Positions 23,393 to 31,950 of a stretch of DNA of 64,000 nt are shown here, piece by piece. The notes beneath the pieces are model-generated. The model was not told where the DNA came from. It saw only the letters and a program-made list of their open reading frames with translations, and did not search any database. The position numbers and the translations under genes are program-made. Each line of letters starts with the position of its first letter. Position 1 is the first letter of the stretch. The stretch is from Aliiruegeria haliotis (lineage in GTDB: Bacteria; Pseudomonadota; Alphaproteobacteria; Rhodobacterales; Rhodobacteraceae). The stretch is taken from assembly GCF_003003255.1 (NCBI RefSeq), contig NZ_PVTD01000004.1, positions 248,001 to 312,000 of the forward strand, in the 5' to 3' direction.

Positions 23393-24834
23393 TGCCGTTC
23401 GCCGCCCTCGCCGCCGCGCTCCTGTCCGTGGTCGTCGTCGTGATTGCCTTCCGGCGGCTCGACGTGGCCCGACACATCGCGACCGGCATGGAGCAGGCCA
23501 ACACCGGGATCGGCGCCATGTTCGATTCCACATTGGACGATGCCGAGAAGGAGGTCCGGATCCGAAAGGCCGGGCTTGGGTTGCTGGGCAAGCTCGTCCT
23601 CACCCTGTGGTGGACCGCCGTCTGCGTCCTGATCGCGGCAATACCCCTGACACTCGCACATCTCACCGGGGTGGCAACGGCGGCCGAAGTGCTCGCCGTC
23701 ATGTTCGACTGGCGTTTCATCGTTGGCGTCACACTCGCCGCCATCCCGGCGGTTGCCATCATGAAACGCAGGGGCGACAGGGCAAACGCCACCTATTCCC
23801 GCGCGGACCAGGCCCTGCATCGCTTCGCTTTCTCCGGCACGGGCTTCCAGCAACGACTGGCGGATTGGGATCGACGGGCCTTCCCGGGCCGGATCGAAGC
23901 CGTCGAAGACCGGGCCCCGATCTTCATCGCCGGCCTCCCCAGGGCCGGAACAACCGTTTTGCTCAATGCGCTGCACGACCTGCCGCAGGTCGCAACGCAT
24001 CGCTATCGGGACATGCCCTTCGTCACCGCGCCATTGCTTTGGGACCACGTCTCACGCCCCTTCCGCCTATCGTCGGAGACGCGACAGCGCGCCCATGGCG
24101 ACGGGATATACGTGGGGTTCGACAGCCCCGAAGCCTTCGAGGAAGTGCTCTGGAAGATGTTCTGGCCAGAGAAATACAACCCCGAGCGGATTGCGCTCTG
24201 GCAATCCGAGGACGGAAACGAAGACGCCGAGGCGTTCTTTCGCGAACACTTTCGCAAGATCGTCGCTCTGCGCACCGAGGGGGCCGGCCGATACGTCTCC
24301 AAGAACAACGGCAACATCGGGCGCCTCGCCCTGCTGCCGGACATGTTCCCCGACTCGCGGATCGTGGTCCCGGTGCGCGACCCGCTCGAACACGCCGCCT
24401 CTCTTCAGCGCCAGCACGAGAACTTCCTGCGCCAGCAGGACGACGACCCGTTCGTGGAGCGCTACATGTCCGATATCGGGCACTACGAGTTCGGCCACCT
24501 TCACCGTCCGTTTGCATTCGATGGGTTTGCGCCAGACTCGCTCGACCCTTCGCAGCCGGACTACTGGTTGCACTACTGGATCGCCGCCTATTCCGACGTT
24601 CTGCAAAAGGTAGACCGGCTGGATATCGTCGACAGCGATCACCTCAGTCGACATGCCGCCCGAGATATCGTGGCAATCTGCCTTCGGATTGGGCTGGAAC
24701 CCGGTGAAGCGAACCTCGCGCACCATTTCCGCCCCATCGCTCCGCGTGCCGACCGCGACTCCTATTCGCCTGGGCTGCGCGCCCGTGCCTCCGAAGTTCA
24801 CGAGCAGCTTCAGGCGCAGGCCATTCGCGGCTGA
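23392..24834 (+). CDS. Membrane-anchored PAPS-type sulfotransferase
   Basis: A 480-residue protein. The first 125 residues contain a hydrophobic N-terminus and two further membrane segments (near 70-90 and 105-122). A sulfotransferase domain follows, with phosphosulfate loop FIAGLPRAGTTVLLNAL near residue 178 and 3'-phosphate segment RIVVPVRDPLEHAASL near 323. The catalytic part is predicted on the cytoplasmic side, where PAPS is available. The start codon overlaps the stop of the small YIGPGAG gene. The acceptor is unknown; membrane anchoring suggests a lipid or a membrane-assembled glycan. Confidence 0.8.
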   Translation: MPFAALAAALLSVVVVVIAFRRLDVARHIATGMEQANTGIGAMFDSTLDDAEKEVRIRKAGLGLLGKLVLTLWWTAVCVLIAAIPLTLAHLTGVATAAEVLAVMFDWRFIVGVTLAAIPAVAIMKRRGDRANATYSRADQALHRFAFSGTGFQQRLADWDRRAFPGRIEAVEDRAPIFIAGLPRAGTTVLLNALHDLPQVATHRYRDMPFVTAPLLWDHVSRPFRLSSETRQRAHGDGIYVGFDSPEAFEEVLWKMFWPEKYNPERIALWQSEDGNEDAEAFFREHFRKIVALRTEGAGRYVSKNNGNIGRLALLPDMFPDSRIVVPVRDPLEHAASLQRQHENFLRQQDDDPFVERYMSDIGHYEFGHLHRPFAFDGFAPDSLDPSQPDYWLHYWIAAYSDVLQKVDRLDIVDSDHLSRHAARDIVAICLRIGLEPGEANLAHHFRPIAPRADRDSYSPGLRARASEVHEQLQAQAIRG

Positions 24835-25604
24835 GGCGGGTCACCGGTGCAAGCGGTCTGCTGCAAGCCCACGCTCGGGAGCGTTGCGGACGAGGTCTCG
24901 GGACGGGCCGGGTGGGCCCGATTGCCCTGTGTGTTTTTCCACATGGATAGCAATCGGCGCCAACCGATGCCTCGTCGTTTCTGGTGGCCAGAGGCATGCC
25001 AAGGCACCTGATGCGCATACCGAATGCTGTAGTGGACCGCTGTGGATCGGGCGAGCATGGACCGGCAGAACCATAGCCCCCTGCAAAGGGACGAACACCT
25101 GCACCAGCGGCACCATGGGTCGCTGCGCGGGTGCTTCCCGCTCGTCGATCTCTCCGGTTTCCCGGACAGGCTTTGAGGTACCGATCAGACCTACGGTCGC
25201 CTTCGGTGTTCCATCTTTCAAATGATTGTCCTATCTCGAGTTTATGCCGACACAAATCAGATCCGACCCTCCGCGCGTGGACCGGGAGCCATTTGGTCCA
25301 CGGGGCCGGTAGTGCAGGCAGGGAGGGTGACGCCATGCCAAATTCGAGAACCGCTGGTTTCAGCCCACGTGGCGCCAGCACAAGATGCCGACCACGACAG
25401 ACGCCCGAAACCCCGGCCCTGCAAGACACTGGCCGATCTCTTGCATTGTTCCCGGTCCCGAGCGTGTATTCGAACAGATCAGCACCCGGGTCGGGCACCG
25501 GGTGCCGCGATCACGACGGCGGGCGGTGGTGGAACACGGCACCTGTCCTGCGACATCGATCAATCTGACACCAACAACCAGTTTCCCAGAACCGAGGTAG
25601 CACC
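24835..25604. other. 770-bp block without a recognisable gene
   Basis: Several frames are open here on both strands (for example minus 24841-25221 from a TTG, plus 25131-25568 and plus 25222-25608). None shows a recognisable domain, a convincing ribosome site or ordinary coding character. A locally AT-rich stretch around 25205-25262 could hold promoters. The block may be decayed sequence or regulatory DNA for the SDR gene. I see no transposase remnant or long inverted repeat. Confidence 0.5.
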
Positions 25605-26372
25605 ATGAGCCCGAAACTGTTCGATCTCAGCGGCAAGACCGCATTGATAACCGGATCCTCTCGCGGCCTTGGTCGCGCGATGGCAGAAGGCATGGCAGCC
25701 TGCGGTGCGCGTATCGTCCTGAACGGCGCGAACGAGGGGCGGCTCGCCACTGCGGTGCAAGAGATGAAATCTGCGGGGCACGACGTGATCGGCATTCCCT
25801 TCGACGTCGCCGATGAAGCCGCCGTCATAGCGGCGTTCGAGGCTCTCGATGCGCAGGGCGTGGCGGTCGACATCCTGGTCAACAACGCCGGAATCCAGTT
25901 CCGTAAACCAATGCTGGAGCTGGATACCGCCGATTGGCAGCGCGTGATCGACGTGAACCTGACAGCCGCCTTTGTGACAGCGCGGGAGGCCGCCCGGCGC
26001 ATGGCACCACGCGGCACTGGCAAGGTCATCAACATCGGTTCGCTGCTTTCCAAACTCGGCCGCGCCACGGTGACGCCCTATGCGGCGGCCAAGGGCGGGA
26101 TCCTGATGCTGACCCGGAACATGGCCGCCGAATGGGGCGCGCTCGGGATCCAGGCCAATGCGATCGGTCCGGGTTACATGGCCACGGAAATGAACACCCC
26201 GCTGATCGAGGACGAGGATTTCGATGCCTGGGTGAAGGGCCGCACGCCCATGGGGCGCTGGGGACAGCCGGACGAGTTGGTCGGAACAGCGATCTATCTC
26301 GCCTCGGACGCCTCCAACTACGTCACCGGGCAGATCATCTATGTCGATGGCGGTATGAGCGTGGTGCTGTGA
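25605..26372 (+). CDS. SDR oxidoreductase, gluconate 5-dehydrogenase-like
   Basis: A 255-residue short-chain dehydrogenase. The cofactor loop is TGSSRGLG near residues 16-23, with NNAG near residue 90. The catalytic Ser and Tyr-Lys are in INIGSLLSK and TPYAAAKGG (Tyr near 158). The N-terminal LFDLSGKTALITGSSRGLG and C-terminal NYVTGQIIYVDGGMSVVL resemble gluconate 5-dehydrogenase (IdnO/Gno). The substrate is therefore probably a sugar acid, but this is not proven. A GAGGT ribosome site precedes the ATG. No sugar kinase or transporter is adjacent. Confidence 0.85.
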   Translation: MSPKLFDLSGKTALITGSSRGLGRAMAEGMAACGARIVLNGANEGRLATAVQEMKSAGHDVIGIPFDVADEAAVIAAFEALDAQGVAVDILVNNAGIQFRKPMLELDTADWQRVIDVNLTAAFVTAREAARRMAPRGTGKVINIGSLLSKLGRATVTPYAAAKGGILMLTRNMAAEWGALGIQANAIGPGYMATEMNTPLIEDEDFDAWVKGRTPMGRWGQPDELVGTAIYLASDASNYVTGQIIYVDGGMSVVL

Positions 26373-26700
26373 AACGAATGCGGTTTCCACCAGCGTTGAA
26401 CGGGTTGCAAGGATCACCGGTGGCGAGCGGATCGGGCGCCCCCCGTCACGCGCTACATTCCCACTGATCGTCCCTGGCAAAACGACACTCACCGATTGCG
26501 ACGGTCGCGCTGACGGGCGGTTTCATGGGCGCACACGGATAGAGACGCGCTCTGTACAAGTGCCCGGAGGGACAAAATCGCTCGTCACTTGGCCGCCCAT
26601 TGCTGCTATCCCCGCCGAACCCAATGGCAAAGCGACCAGTATCATCAAGAGTTCCAGCGTCGACTGAAGCGCCAACGCTGAAAGGCGCAGGCAGTTCCTG
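26373..26700. other. 328-bp intergenic region between convergent genes
   Basis: This lies between the stops of the SDR gene and the convergent fcl gene. I find no coding frame with recognisable content. I also find no strong hairpin followed by a T-tract, and no tRNA. Confidence 0.5.
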
Positions 26701-27678
26701 TTACTTCGCCCGCAACCGGCTTCGATCCTGCGCCAGAAACCACGCATAGGTCTGTGCGATACCGTCTTCCAGCGCGACCGACGCGGTCCAGCCAAGACGG
26801 GCCAGACGGCTTACATCCATGAGCTTGCGCGGGGTGCCGTCCGGCTTCGTCTCGTCGAACACCAGATCCCCCTTGAATCCGGTGACCTTTGCCACGGTCT
26901 CCGCCAGCTCACGGATCGTCACATCGGTACCGGAGCCCACGTTGATGTGGCTCAGCATCGGTTCGGTCTCGCGCCCGTAGGTCGCCTTATCAAGATCCAG
27001 CACGAAGAGCGAAGCCGCGGCCATATCGTCCACGTGAAGGAACTCCCGCATCGGCTTGCCAGAACCCCAGATCACGACCTCGCTGGCGTTGCGCGCGGCC
27101 GCTTCGTGGAACCGCAGGATCAGTGCCGGCAGAACATGTGAGTTCTCCGGGTGGTAGTTGTCACCCGGGCCGTAGAGGTTCGTCGGCATCACCGAGCGAT
27201 AGTCGGTGCCGTACTGGCGGTTGTAGCTCTCGCAGAGCTTGATCCCGGCGATCTTCGCTATTGCATAGGGCTCGTTGGTCGGCTCAAGCGGGCCGGTCAG
27301 CAGTGCATCCTCGCGCATCGGCTGCTCTGCCTCCCTGGGGTAGATGCAGGACGAGCCCAATTGCAAAAGCCGCATGACCCCGGCCTCGTAGGCCTGGTGA
27401 ATCACGTTGCATTCCATCATCGTGTTTTCATAGATGAACTGCGCAGGATAGCTGTTGTTGGCGACAATGCCGCCGACCCGAGCGGCTGCGAGGATCACCA
27501 CATCGGGGCGCGCGCATTGCATGAACTCCCGAACGGCGCCTTGCTCGGTCAGATCCAGTTCGGCGCTCGTGCGGGTCAAGATCTCCAACGGCTCACCAGC
27601 CGCCTGCCGGGCTTCAAGCTTGCGCATGATCCCGCCTCCGACCATGCCACGATGGCCTGCAACGTAAATCCTGGTCAT
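26701..27678 (-). CDS. fcl: GDP-L-fucose synthase
   Basis: A 325-residue extended SDR. The cofactor loop is [11 protein letters not shown] at the N-terminus, the catalytic Tyr-Lys is in [10 protein letters not shown] near residue 138, and [15 protein letters not shown] is the family motif. It performs the epimerisation and NADPH reduction of GDP-4-keto-6-deoxymannose to GDP-L-fucose. The ATG at 27678 follows a GGAGG ribosome site. It lies 204 bp downstream of gmd on the same strand, so both steps from GDP-mannose are encoded here. No mannose-1-phosphate guanylyltransferase is nearby. Confidence 0.94.
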   Translation of the reverse strand: MTRIYVAGHRGMVGGGIMRKLEARQAAGEPLEILTRTSAELDLTEQGAVREFMQCARPDVVILAAARVGGIVANNSYPAQFIYENTMMECNVIHQAYEAGVMRLLQLGSSCIYPREAEQPMREDALLTGPLEPTNEPYAIAKIAGIKLCESYNRQYGTDYRSVMPTNLYGPGDNYHPENSHVLPALILRFHEAAARNASEVVIWGSGKPMREFLHVDDMAAASLFVLDLDKATYGRETEPMLSHINVGSGTDVTIRELAETVAKVTGFKGDLVFDETKPDGTPRKLMDVSRLARLGWTASVALEDGIAQTYAWFLAQDRSRLRAK

Positions 27679-27882
27679 CTTGCCTCCGCTGGGGTTGCCC
27701 GAATGCGCATGTCGCCGAATGCGTGACATGTCTTACCGAGTGCAGCGACATTGGCCAAGCGGACACGTTCGGACAGTGGCAGCGCGCGTCAATCCGCGAC
27801 CGCGCGGCCAACCGCGCTTGCGAGGGGCATCGCCGCACACCGACGCGGTGCGCTCGCAACCGGCCACCCAGGCGAGCCCGCG

Positions 27883-28947
27883 TCAGCCATGCCGGTCCTT
27901 TCGCTCCTGTTCCTTTTGAACGACAGCAAGGTCGCTCTCCACCATCTCGGCGACCATCTGCTCCAGCGATGTCGTGGCGCTCCAGCCAAGCTTTTCCCTC
28001 GCTTTCGTCGGATCGCCGATCAGGAGGTCCACTTCCGTCGGGCGGAAGTACCGCGGATCGACCTCGACGAGCACCTCGTTGCTGCCAGCCCGGAGCCCCT
28101 TTTCATCGATCCCGCTGCCGGTCCACTCGATCGTTATACCCACCGCCTGCATGGCGGCCTCTACGAAGCTACGCACGGTCTGGGTCTGACCGGTGGCGAG
28201 AACAAAATCATCCGCCGTGTCTTGTTGAACAATCCGCCACATGCCTTCGACGTAGTCGCGCGCATGACCCCAATCCCGCTTGGCGTCGAGGTTGCCGAGG
28301 TAGAGACGCTCTTGCAGCCCAAGCGAAATCGCAGCCGCCGCCCTTGTGATCTTGCGCGTGACGAAGGTCTCCCCACGGAGCGGGCTCTCGTGATTGAACA
28401 GGATCCCGTTGGAAGCATGCATGCCATAGGCTTCGCGATAGTTCACCGTGATCCAGTAGGCGTAGAGCTTGGCCGCCGCGTAGGGAGACCTCGGGTAGAA
28501 CGGCGTGTCCTCCCGCTGCGGTACAGCCTGCACGAGACCATAGAGTTCAGACGTGGAGGCCTGGTAGAAACGGCACGTTTTTTCCAACCCCAGGATCCGA
28601 ATGGCTTCGAGCATCCGCAGCGTGCCGATACCATCGGCATTGGCCGTGTACTCCGGTGTCTCGAACGAGACCTGGACATGCGATTGTGCGGCCAGGTTGT
28701 AGATCTCGTCGGGCTGCACTTCCTGGACCAACCGGATCAGGTTCGTGGAGTCCGTCATATCACCGTAGTGCAGGTGGAATTTCACATCCTGTTCGTGTGG
28801 ATCCTGATACAGGTGGTCGATCCGTGCCGAGTTAAAGGACGATGCCCGTCGTTTCACGCCGTGCACATTGTAGCCCTTGCCCAGCAGCAACTCCGAAAGA
28901 TACGCGCCATCCTGTCCGGTCACGCCGGTAATGAGTGCAGTTTTCAT
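27883..28947 (-). CDS. gmd: GDP-mannose 4,6-dehydratase
   Basis: A 354-residue extended SDR with [16 protein letters not shown] at the N-terminus, [10 protein letters not shown], the STSELYG segment near residue 133 and the catalytic [10 protein letters not shown] near 158. The [16 protein letters not shown] block is diagnostic for Gmd. It converts GDP-mannose to GDP-4-keto-6-deoxymannose, the substrate of the downstream fcl. The product would supply fucose or another 6-deoxyhexose for a surface glycan. It diverges from the PAP2 gene. Confidence 0.95.
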   Translation of the reverse strand: MKTALITGVTGQDGAYLSELLLGKGYNVHGVKRRASSFNSARIDHLYQDPHEQDVKFHLHYGDMTDSTNLIRLVQEVQPDEIYNLAAQSHVQVSFETPEYTANADGIGTLRMLEAIRILGLEKTCRFYQASTSELYGLVQAVPQREDTPFYPRSPYAAAKLYAYWITVNYREAYGMHASNGILFNHESPLRGETFVTRKITRAAAAISLGLQERLYLGNLDAKRDWGHARDYVEGMWRIVQQDTADDFVLATGQTQTVRSFVEAAMQAVGITIEWTGSGIDEKGLRAGSNEVLVEVDPRYFRPTEVDLLIGDPTKAREKLGWSATTSLEQMVAEMVESDLAVVQKEQERKDRHG

Positions 28948-29278
28948 CAGGTTCCAAATTCTCCGAACAATGGACTGAGAATGGGTCTACCTGTTGGACC
29001 TTGGCAGTCAACCACTCGATCCCGGTCCAGCGAGTGTTCGCGGCGGATGCCCATTCACCGATAGTCGGAGCAACCCGGCCCCCCGCCCCGCGCACGCGAC
29101 ATACATGATACATATGCCCGATATCCAATGTATCCGCCGATGGGCGCTGTGGCCATCGGCAGACAGGTCCCATATCCTCGGAAAGGCCGCGCCGGCTCCA
29201 GATTTGGCCCTATTTTCGTCGTCATTCTCCAATCTGATGGTTTCAGCAACAGACAGATCACCAGCAATCACCAAGCCT
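28948..29278. other. 331-bp divergent regulatory region between gmd and the PAP2 gene
   Basis: There is no convincing gene. It contains an inverted repeat GATACAT (29107-29113) and ATGTATC (29128-29134) with a 14-base spacer, in a locally AT-rich patch with several ATACAT-like words. This could be an operator controlling the divergent genes. An alternative ATG for the PAP2 gene lies at 29237. Confidence 0.4.
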
Positions 29279-30262
29279 ATGCGTGCATTTTTCCGTTTGT
29301 CCCTACTCTACCTCGTGTTCGCCATGGTCATGGTCGAACTGGTTCGGGGCGACGCGGTGGTCTCCATCGCTGTGGGTGGAATCGACACCGCAAGCGATTT
29401 CGCAAGTTCCTGGAAGGTGATCCTGATTCTGCTCGGCGTCACGGTAGCCGCCAGTGTGTTTGGGGGCCGGTCGCGGCGGCTGCACGCCCGGTTCGCGCGG
29501 CTGGGTCTTGCCCTTGTCGGAACCGTCATGTTCATGACGGCGTTTGGCTTGTTGAAGGTCCTGATGCCGGACATCGTGCCGTTCTACGCAGACCCCGCCC
29601 TGGCCGACTTCGATTCCTGGCTGCATGGCGGCGTCGATCCGTGGCGACTGACGCATGACTGGGCGGCCAGCTTGCCGATGCGTTGGATCGAGCCGCTGTA
29701 CTTCCCTGTTTGGACCTCCCTGACGCTCTTCATGCCGGCAATTCTGGCATTGCTGGACCGCGACGAAGCCCGAGTGCGGAGGTTCCTGCTGCTTTGGGCC
29801 TTCGCCTGGATCGTTGTTGGCAATGTCTTTGCCCTTGGAGGGCTTTCCGTAGGGCCGGTGTTCTATGACCGACTTCTCGGCGGCGACCGGTTCGCCGACC
29901 TGACCACCGCCATCGACAACGGCATCTTCACCAGCCCCTTGTTCGAGATCGTGCAGGACAGCCTGTGGCGCTTCTACGTGGATGGAGAACAGATTCTTGG
30001 CTCAGGGATCTCCGCCTTCCCAAGCGTTCACGTGGCCACAGCATGCGTAACCATGCTCTACCTGTGCGAGCGTTTTCCGTGGTTGGCGCCGGTCGGAATC
30101 GTCTACCTCGCCGCGATCCAGTTCCTGTCTGTCTTTTCGGGCTACCACTACGCCGTGGATGGATACTTCTCCATCCTCGCGATGTTCGCCGCCTCCGAAG
30201 CGCTCCATCGGCTGGACAAGCCACGAAATGCATCGACGAGCGCTCGACCGTTGTCGCCATGA
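29279..30262 (+). CDS. PAP2-superfamily integral membrane protein
   Basis: A 327-residue membrane protein with about six helices. The PAP2 active-site pieces are SAFPSVHVATA near residue 244 (motif C2, PSxH) and FSGYHYAVDGYF near 286 (motif C3, SxxHxxxD). This arrangement is typical of AUR1/inositolphosphotransferase-like PAP2 proteins. These move or remove phosphate groups on membrane lipids, often lipid-linked sugars or phosphosphingolipids. Either ATG 29279 or ATG 29237 may be used, since neither has a clear ribosome site. Its closeness to gmd/fcl hints at surface glycan or lipid work. Confidence 0.82.
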   Translation: MRAFFRLSLLYLVFAMVMVELVRGDAVVSIAVGGIDTASDFASSWKVILILLGVTVAASVFGGRSRRLHARFARLGLALVGTVMFMTAFGLLKVLMPDIVPFYADPALADFDSWLHGGVDPWRLTHDWAASLPMRWIEPLYFPVWTSLTLFMPAILALLDRDEARVRRFLLLWAFAWIVVGNVFALGGLSVGPVFYDRLLGGDRFADLTTAIDNGIFTSPLFEIVQDSLWRFYVDGEQILGSGISAFPSVHVATACVTMLYLCERFPWLAPVGIVYLAAIQFLSVFSGYHYAVDGYFSILAMFAASEALHRLDKPRNASTSARPLSP

Positions 30263-30273
30263 ACCGGAATGGA

Positions 30274-30348
30274 GTGGAGGCGAGTACCGGAATCGAACCG
30301 GTGTACACGGATTTGCAATCCGCTGCGTCACCACTCCGCCAACTCGCC
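30274..30348 (-). tRNA. tRNA-Cys (anticodon GCA)
   Basis: The minus strand reads as a complete cloverleaf of 75 bases including an encoded CCA. The acceptor arm is GGCGAG paired with CTCGCC, the T-loop is GGTTCGATTCC and the anticodon loop is ATTGCAAAT. The discriminator base is T (U), as expected for tRNA-Cys. It lies 11 bases beyond the PAP2 stop. Confidence 0.96.
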
Positions 30349-30668
30349 TCATCTGGCTCCGACACCACCGTTTGAAGCCGGAGTCCATGGCTCGCGAGGC
30401 CCATGCTCGGGGCATCCGGCTGGATGCACAGGGGCCCACGCAAGCGTGGTGTGGAGATCCACTTACTCGGAAGTCCTGACGGGTGCAACCGGGATTGTCG
30501 TGCCGAGGCGGTGCTTCGGGCCCCTGCCCACTTGCGGCCAACGCCGCTGGCGGCGGCGCGCGAAACACTCCAATGGCTCCTGATTCGTCCCTCGCGGACC
30601 CCAAAGAGATCGCAATTGCCTTCAAAGCGGACACAGCCTAGGGTTGAACGAAGTTCACGAGGTATTCT
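30349..30668. other. 320-bp intergenic region between tRNA-Cys and the TetR gene
   Basis: No gene, attachment-site repeat or integrase remnant is visible beside the tRNA, so it does not look like an island junction. The last part upstream of the TetR start (GTTGAACGAAGTTCACGAGG) has a weak dyad GTTGAAC-GA-AGTTCAC-like that could be an operator, but this is speculative. Confidence 0.4.
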
Positions 30669-31313
30669 ATGAACAGTTCCACCGACGCCCGCCGCGACGC
30701 GCTCCGCACTGCTCTGACCGATATTGCCGAGGAGCAGATTTCCAGGGCCGGATTGTCATCGCTCAAGGCGCGAAAGCTGGCAACGGATGCCGGATGCTCC
30801 GTCGGGGCGATCTACAACGTCTTTGACGATCTGACAGGCGTGGTCTTCGCCGTAAACAGTCGCACCTTCGCGTGCCTCGGCGAAACCATCAACGCGGCGC
30901 TGGCGTCCGAGAAAAACGCCACCGCGCAGGAAATGCTCGTCATCATGTCCCGCGCCTACCTGTCCTTCGCCACCGAGCACGAGACCTCATGGCGCTGTCT
31001 CTTCGAGCTGCCGGTCGGGTCCGAGGACAACGTTCCGGACTGGTACCTGAAGGAGATGAACGACCTCTTTGCGTTGGTCAGCGCGCCATTGCGAGAGATC
31101 TATTCCGACCTTCCGGAAGAGGACATCCAGTTGCTCGCCCGCGCCCTTTTCTCGTCGGTTCACGGCATTGTTCAACTGGGACTGGACCGGCGGCTGTCGG
31201 GCGTCCCGGTGCCTCAGATCGAGCGCATGATCGAACTCGTTCTTTTGAACCTGTCCTCGCCGGGCGGTACCACCTCCAACCAGAACGCACCAGGGGATGC
31301 CGATCTTGCCTAG
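30669..31313 (+). CDS. TetR-family transcriptional regulator
   Basis: A 214-residue repressor-type protein. The N-terminal helix-turn-helix includes SLKARKLATDAGCSVGAIYNVFDDLTGVV (about residues 30-60). The C-terminal helical domain contains ALFSSVHGIVQLGL, as in the WHG subgroup of TetR regulators. The ligand is unknown and no obvious target gene is adjacent; the convergent neighbour is a complex I accessory subunit. Confidence 0.9.
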   Translation: MNSSTDARRDALRTALTDIAEEQISRAGLSSLKARKLATDAGCSVGAIYNVFDDLTGVVFAVNSRTFACLGETINAALASEKNATAQEMLVIMSRAYLSFATEHETSWRCLFELPVGSEDNVPDWYLKEMNDLFALVSAPLREIYSDLPEEDIQLLARALFSSVHGIVQLGLDRRLSGVPVPQIERMIELVLLNLSSPGGTTSNQNAPGDADLA

Positions 31314-31316
31314 CGG

Positions 31317-31628
31317 TCAGTGTGTCCAGGTGCCGCGCCGGTTCGTGGCGAAGTTCTCGCCATAGCCATTCTGTCGGATGACAGGTTTACGCTTCTTCGG
31401 CTCCACGACGATGAAATCGATCCCGTGGTCGCGGGCATAGTCGACCGCCGCCTCCTTGCTGTCGAAGCGGAGCCGGACCTGGCTGCTTGTGTCGCTGCTG
31501 CCGGTCCACCCCATCAGCGGATCGACCTCGCGCGCCTGTGCGGGAACCATTTCCAGCAACCAGACCTTCGTCCGTCCGGTGCCTGACTGCATGGCATTCT
31601 TGGCTGGCTGATAGATACGCGCACGCAT
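31317..31628 (-). CDS. Complex I accessory subunit, NDUFS4-like
   Basis: A 103-residue protein matching the ETC complex I NDUFS4 (18 kDa) family almost end to end. It has [20 protein letters not shown] at the N-terminus, [20 protein letters not shown] in the middle and [14 protein letters not shown] at the C-terminus. In alphaproteobacteria with mitochondrial-type complex I it is an accessory subunit of the peripheral arm. ATG 31628 was chosen because a GGGGAG ribosome site precedes it. It converges with the TetR gene (3 bp gap). Confidence 0.93.
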   Translation of the reverse strand: MRARIYQPAKNAMQSGTGRTKVWLLEMVPAQAREVDPLMGWTGSSDTSSQVRLRFDSKEAAVDYARDHGIDFIVVEPKKRKPVIRQNGYGENFATNRRGTWTH

Positions 31629-31950
31629 GAGCGGTCTCCCCTCGTCTGACACCGCTGGTTATCGCCAAGCATGCTTGTCTCTGCAAGAGGCCAATCTGTC
31701 CCGGCCCGTCGGAAACGGTTGCCAGCCGGACTGAGGGAGCGGGGGTAATGAGGGGCGTGTCGGCTGGCAACCGGTCTGCTGCGTATAACTACCGTAGGGT
31801 CAAGTCACCCGAATCGCCAAAACCATTATCCACAGATCGGCACAAATACGCCGAAATGAGAAAAACTGTTGACCCGTTAACCGCTTACGTTCGAGACCAA
31901 CCCGCCTTGCGGTCGTCGCGCCGGGATGGGACAAGAACAAAAGCAGACCG
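31629..31950. other. 322-bp divergent region upstream of uvrB
   Basis: The region separates the NDUFS4-like gene from uvrB and contains no recognisable gene. It holds a long 13-bp inverted repeat (annotated separately) and a candidate -35 TTGACC at 31869-31874 without a good -10. I looked for the alphaproteobacterial LexA pattern GTTC-N7-GTTC and did not find it. Confidence 0.5.
31716..31773. repeat. 13-bp perfect inverted repeat upstream of uvrB
   Basis: CGGTTGCCAGCCG at 31716-31728 and its exact complement CGGCTGGCAACCG at 31761-31773 enclose a 32-base purine-rich loop. The structure lies 88 bases upstream of the NDUFS4-like start and 178 bases before uvrB. It could be an RNA stem-loop in a leader, a terminator-like element or a paired protein-binding site. 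No T-tract follows on the plus strand. Confidence 0.6.

Noticed and set aside
24644-25498. A 284-codon minus-strand frame running from the gene-poor block into the sulfotransferase end
   Set aside because: It overlaps the conserved C-terminus of the sulfotransferase and has low-complexity Arg/Pro-rich composition, with no domain or ribosome site.
30274-30668. Genomic island junction at tRNA-Cys
   Set aside because: There is no integrase, no direct repeat of the tRNA 3' end and no sharp change in gene type next to it.
31629-31950. LexA (SOS) box upstream of uvrB
   Set aside because: A single GTTC is present, but the second half at the required seven-base spacing is not. No GAAC-N7-GAAC was found either.
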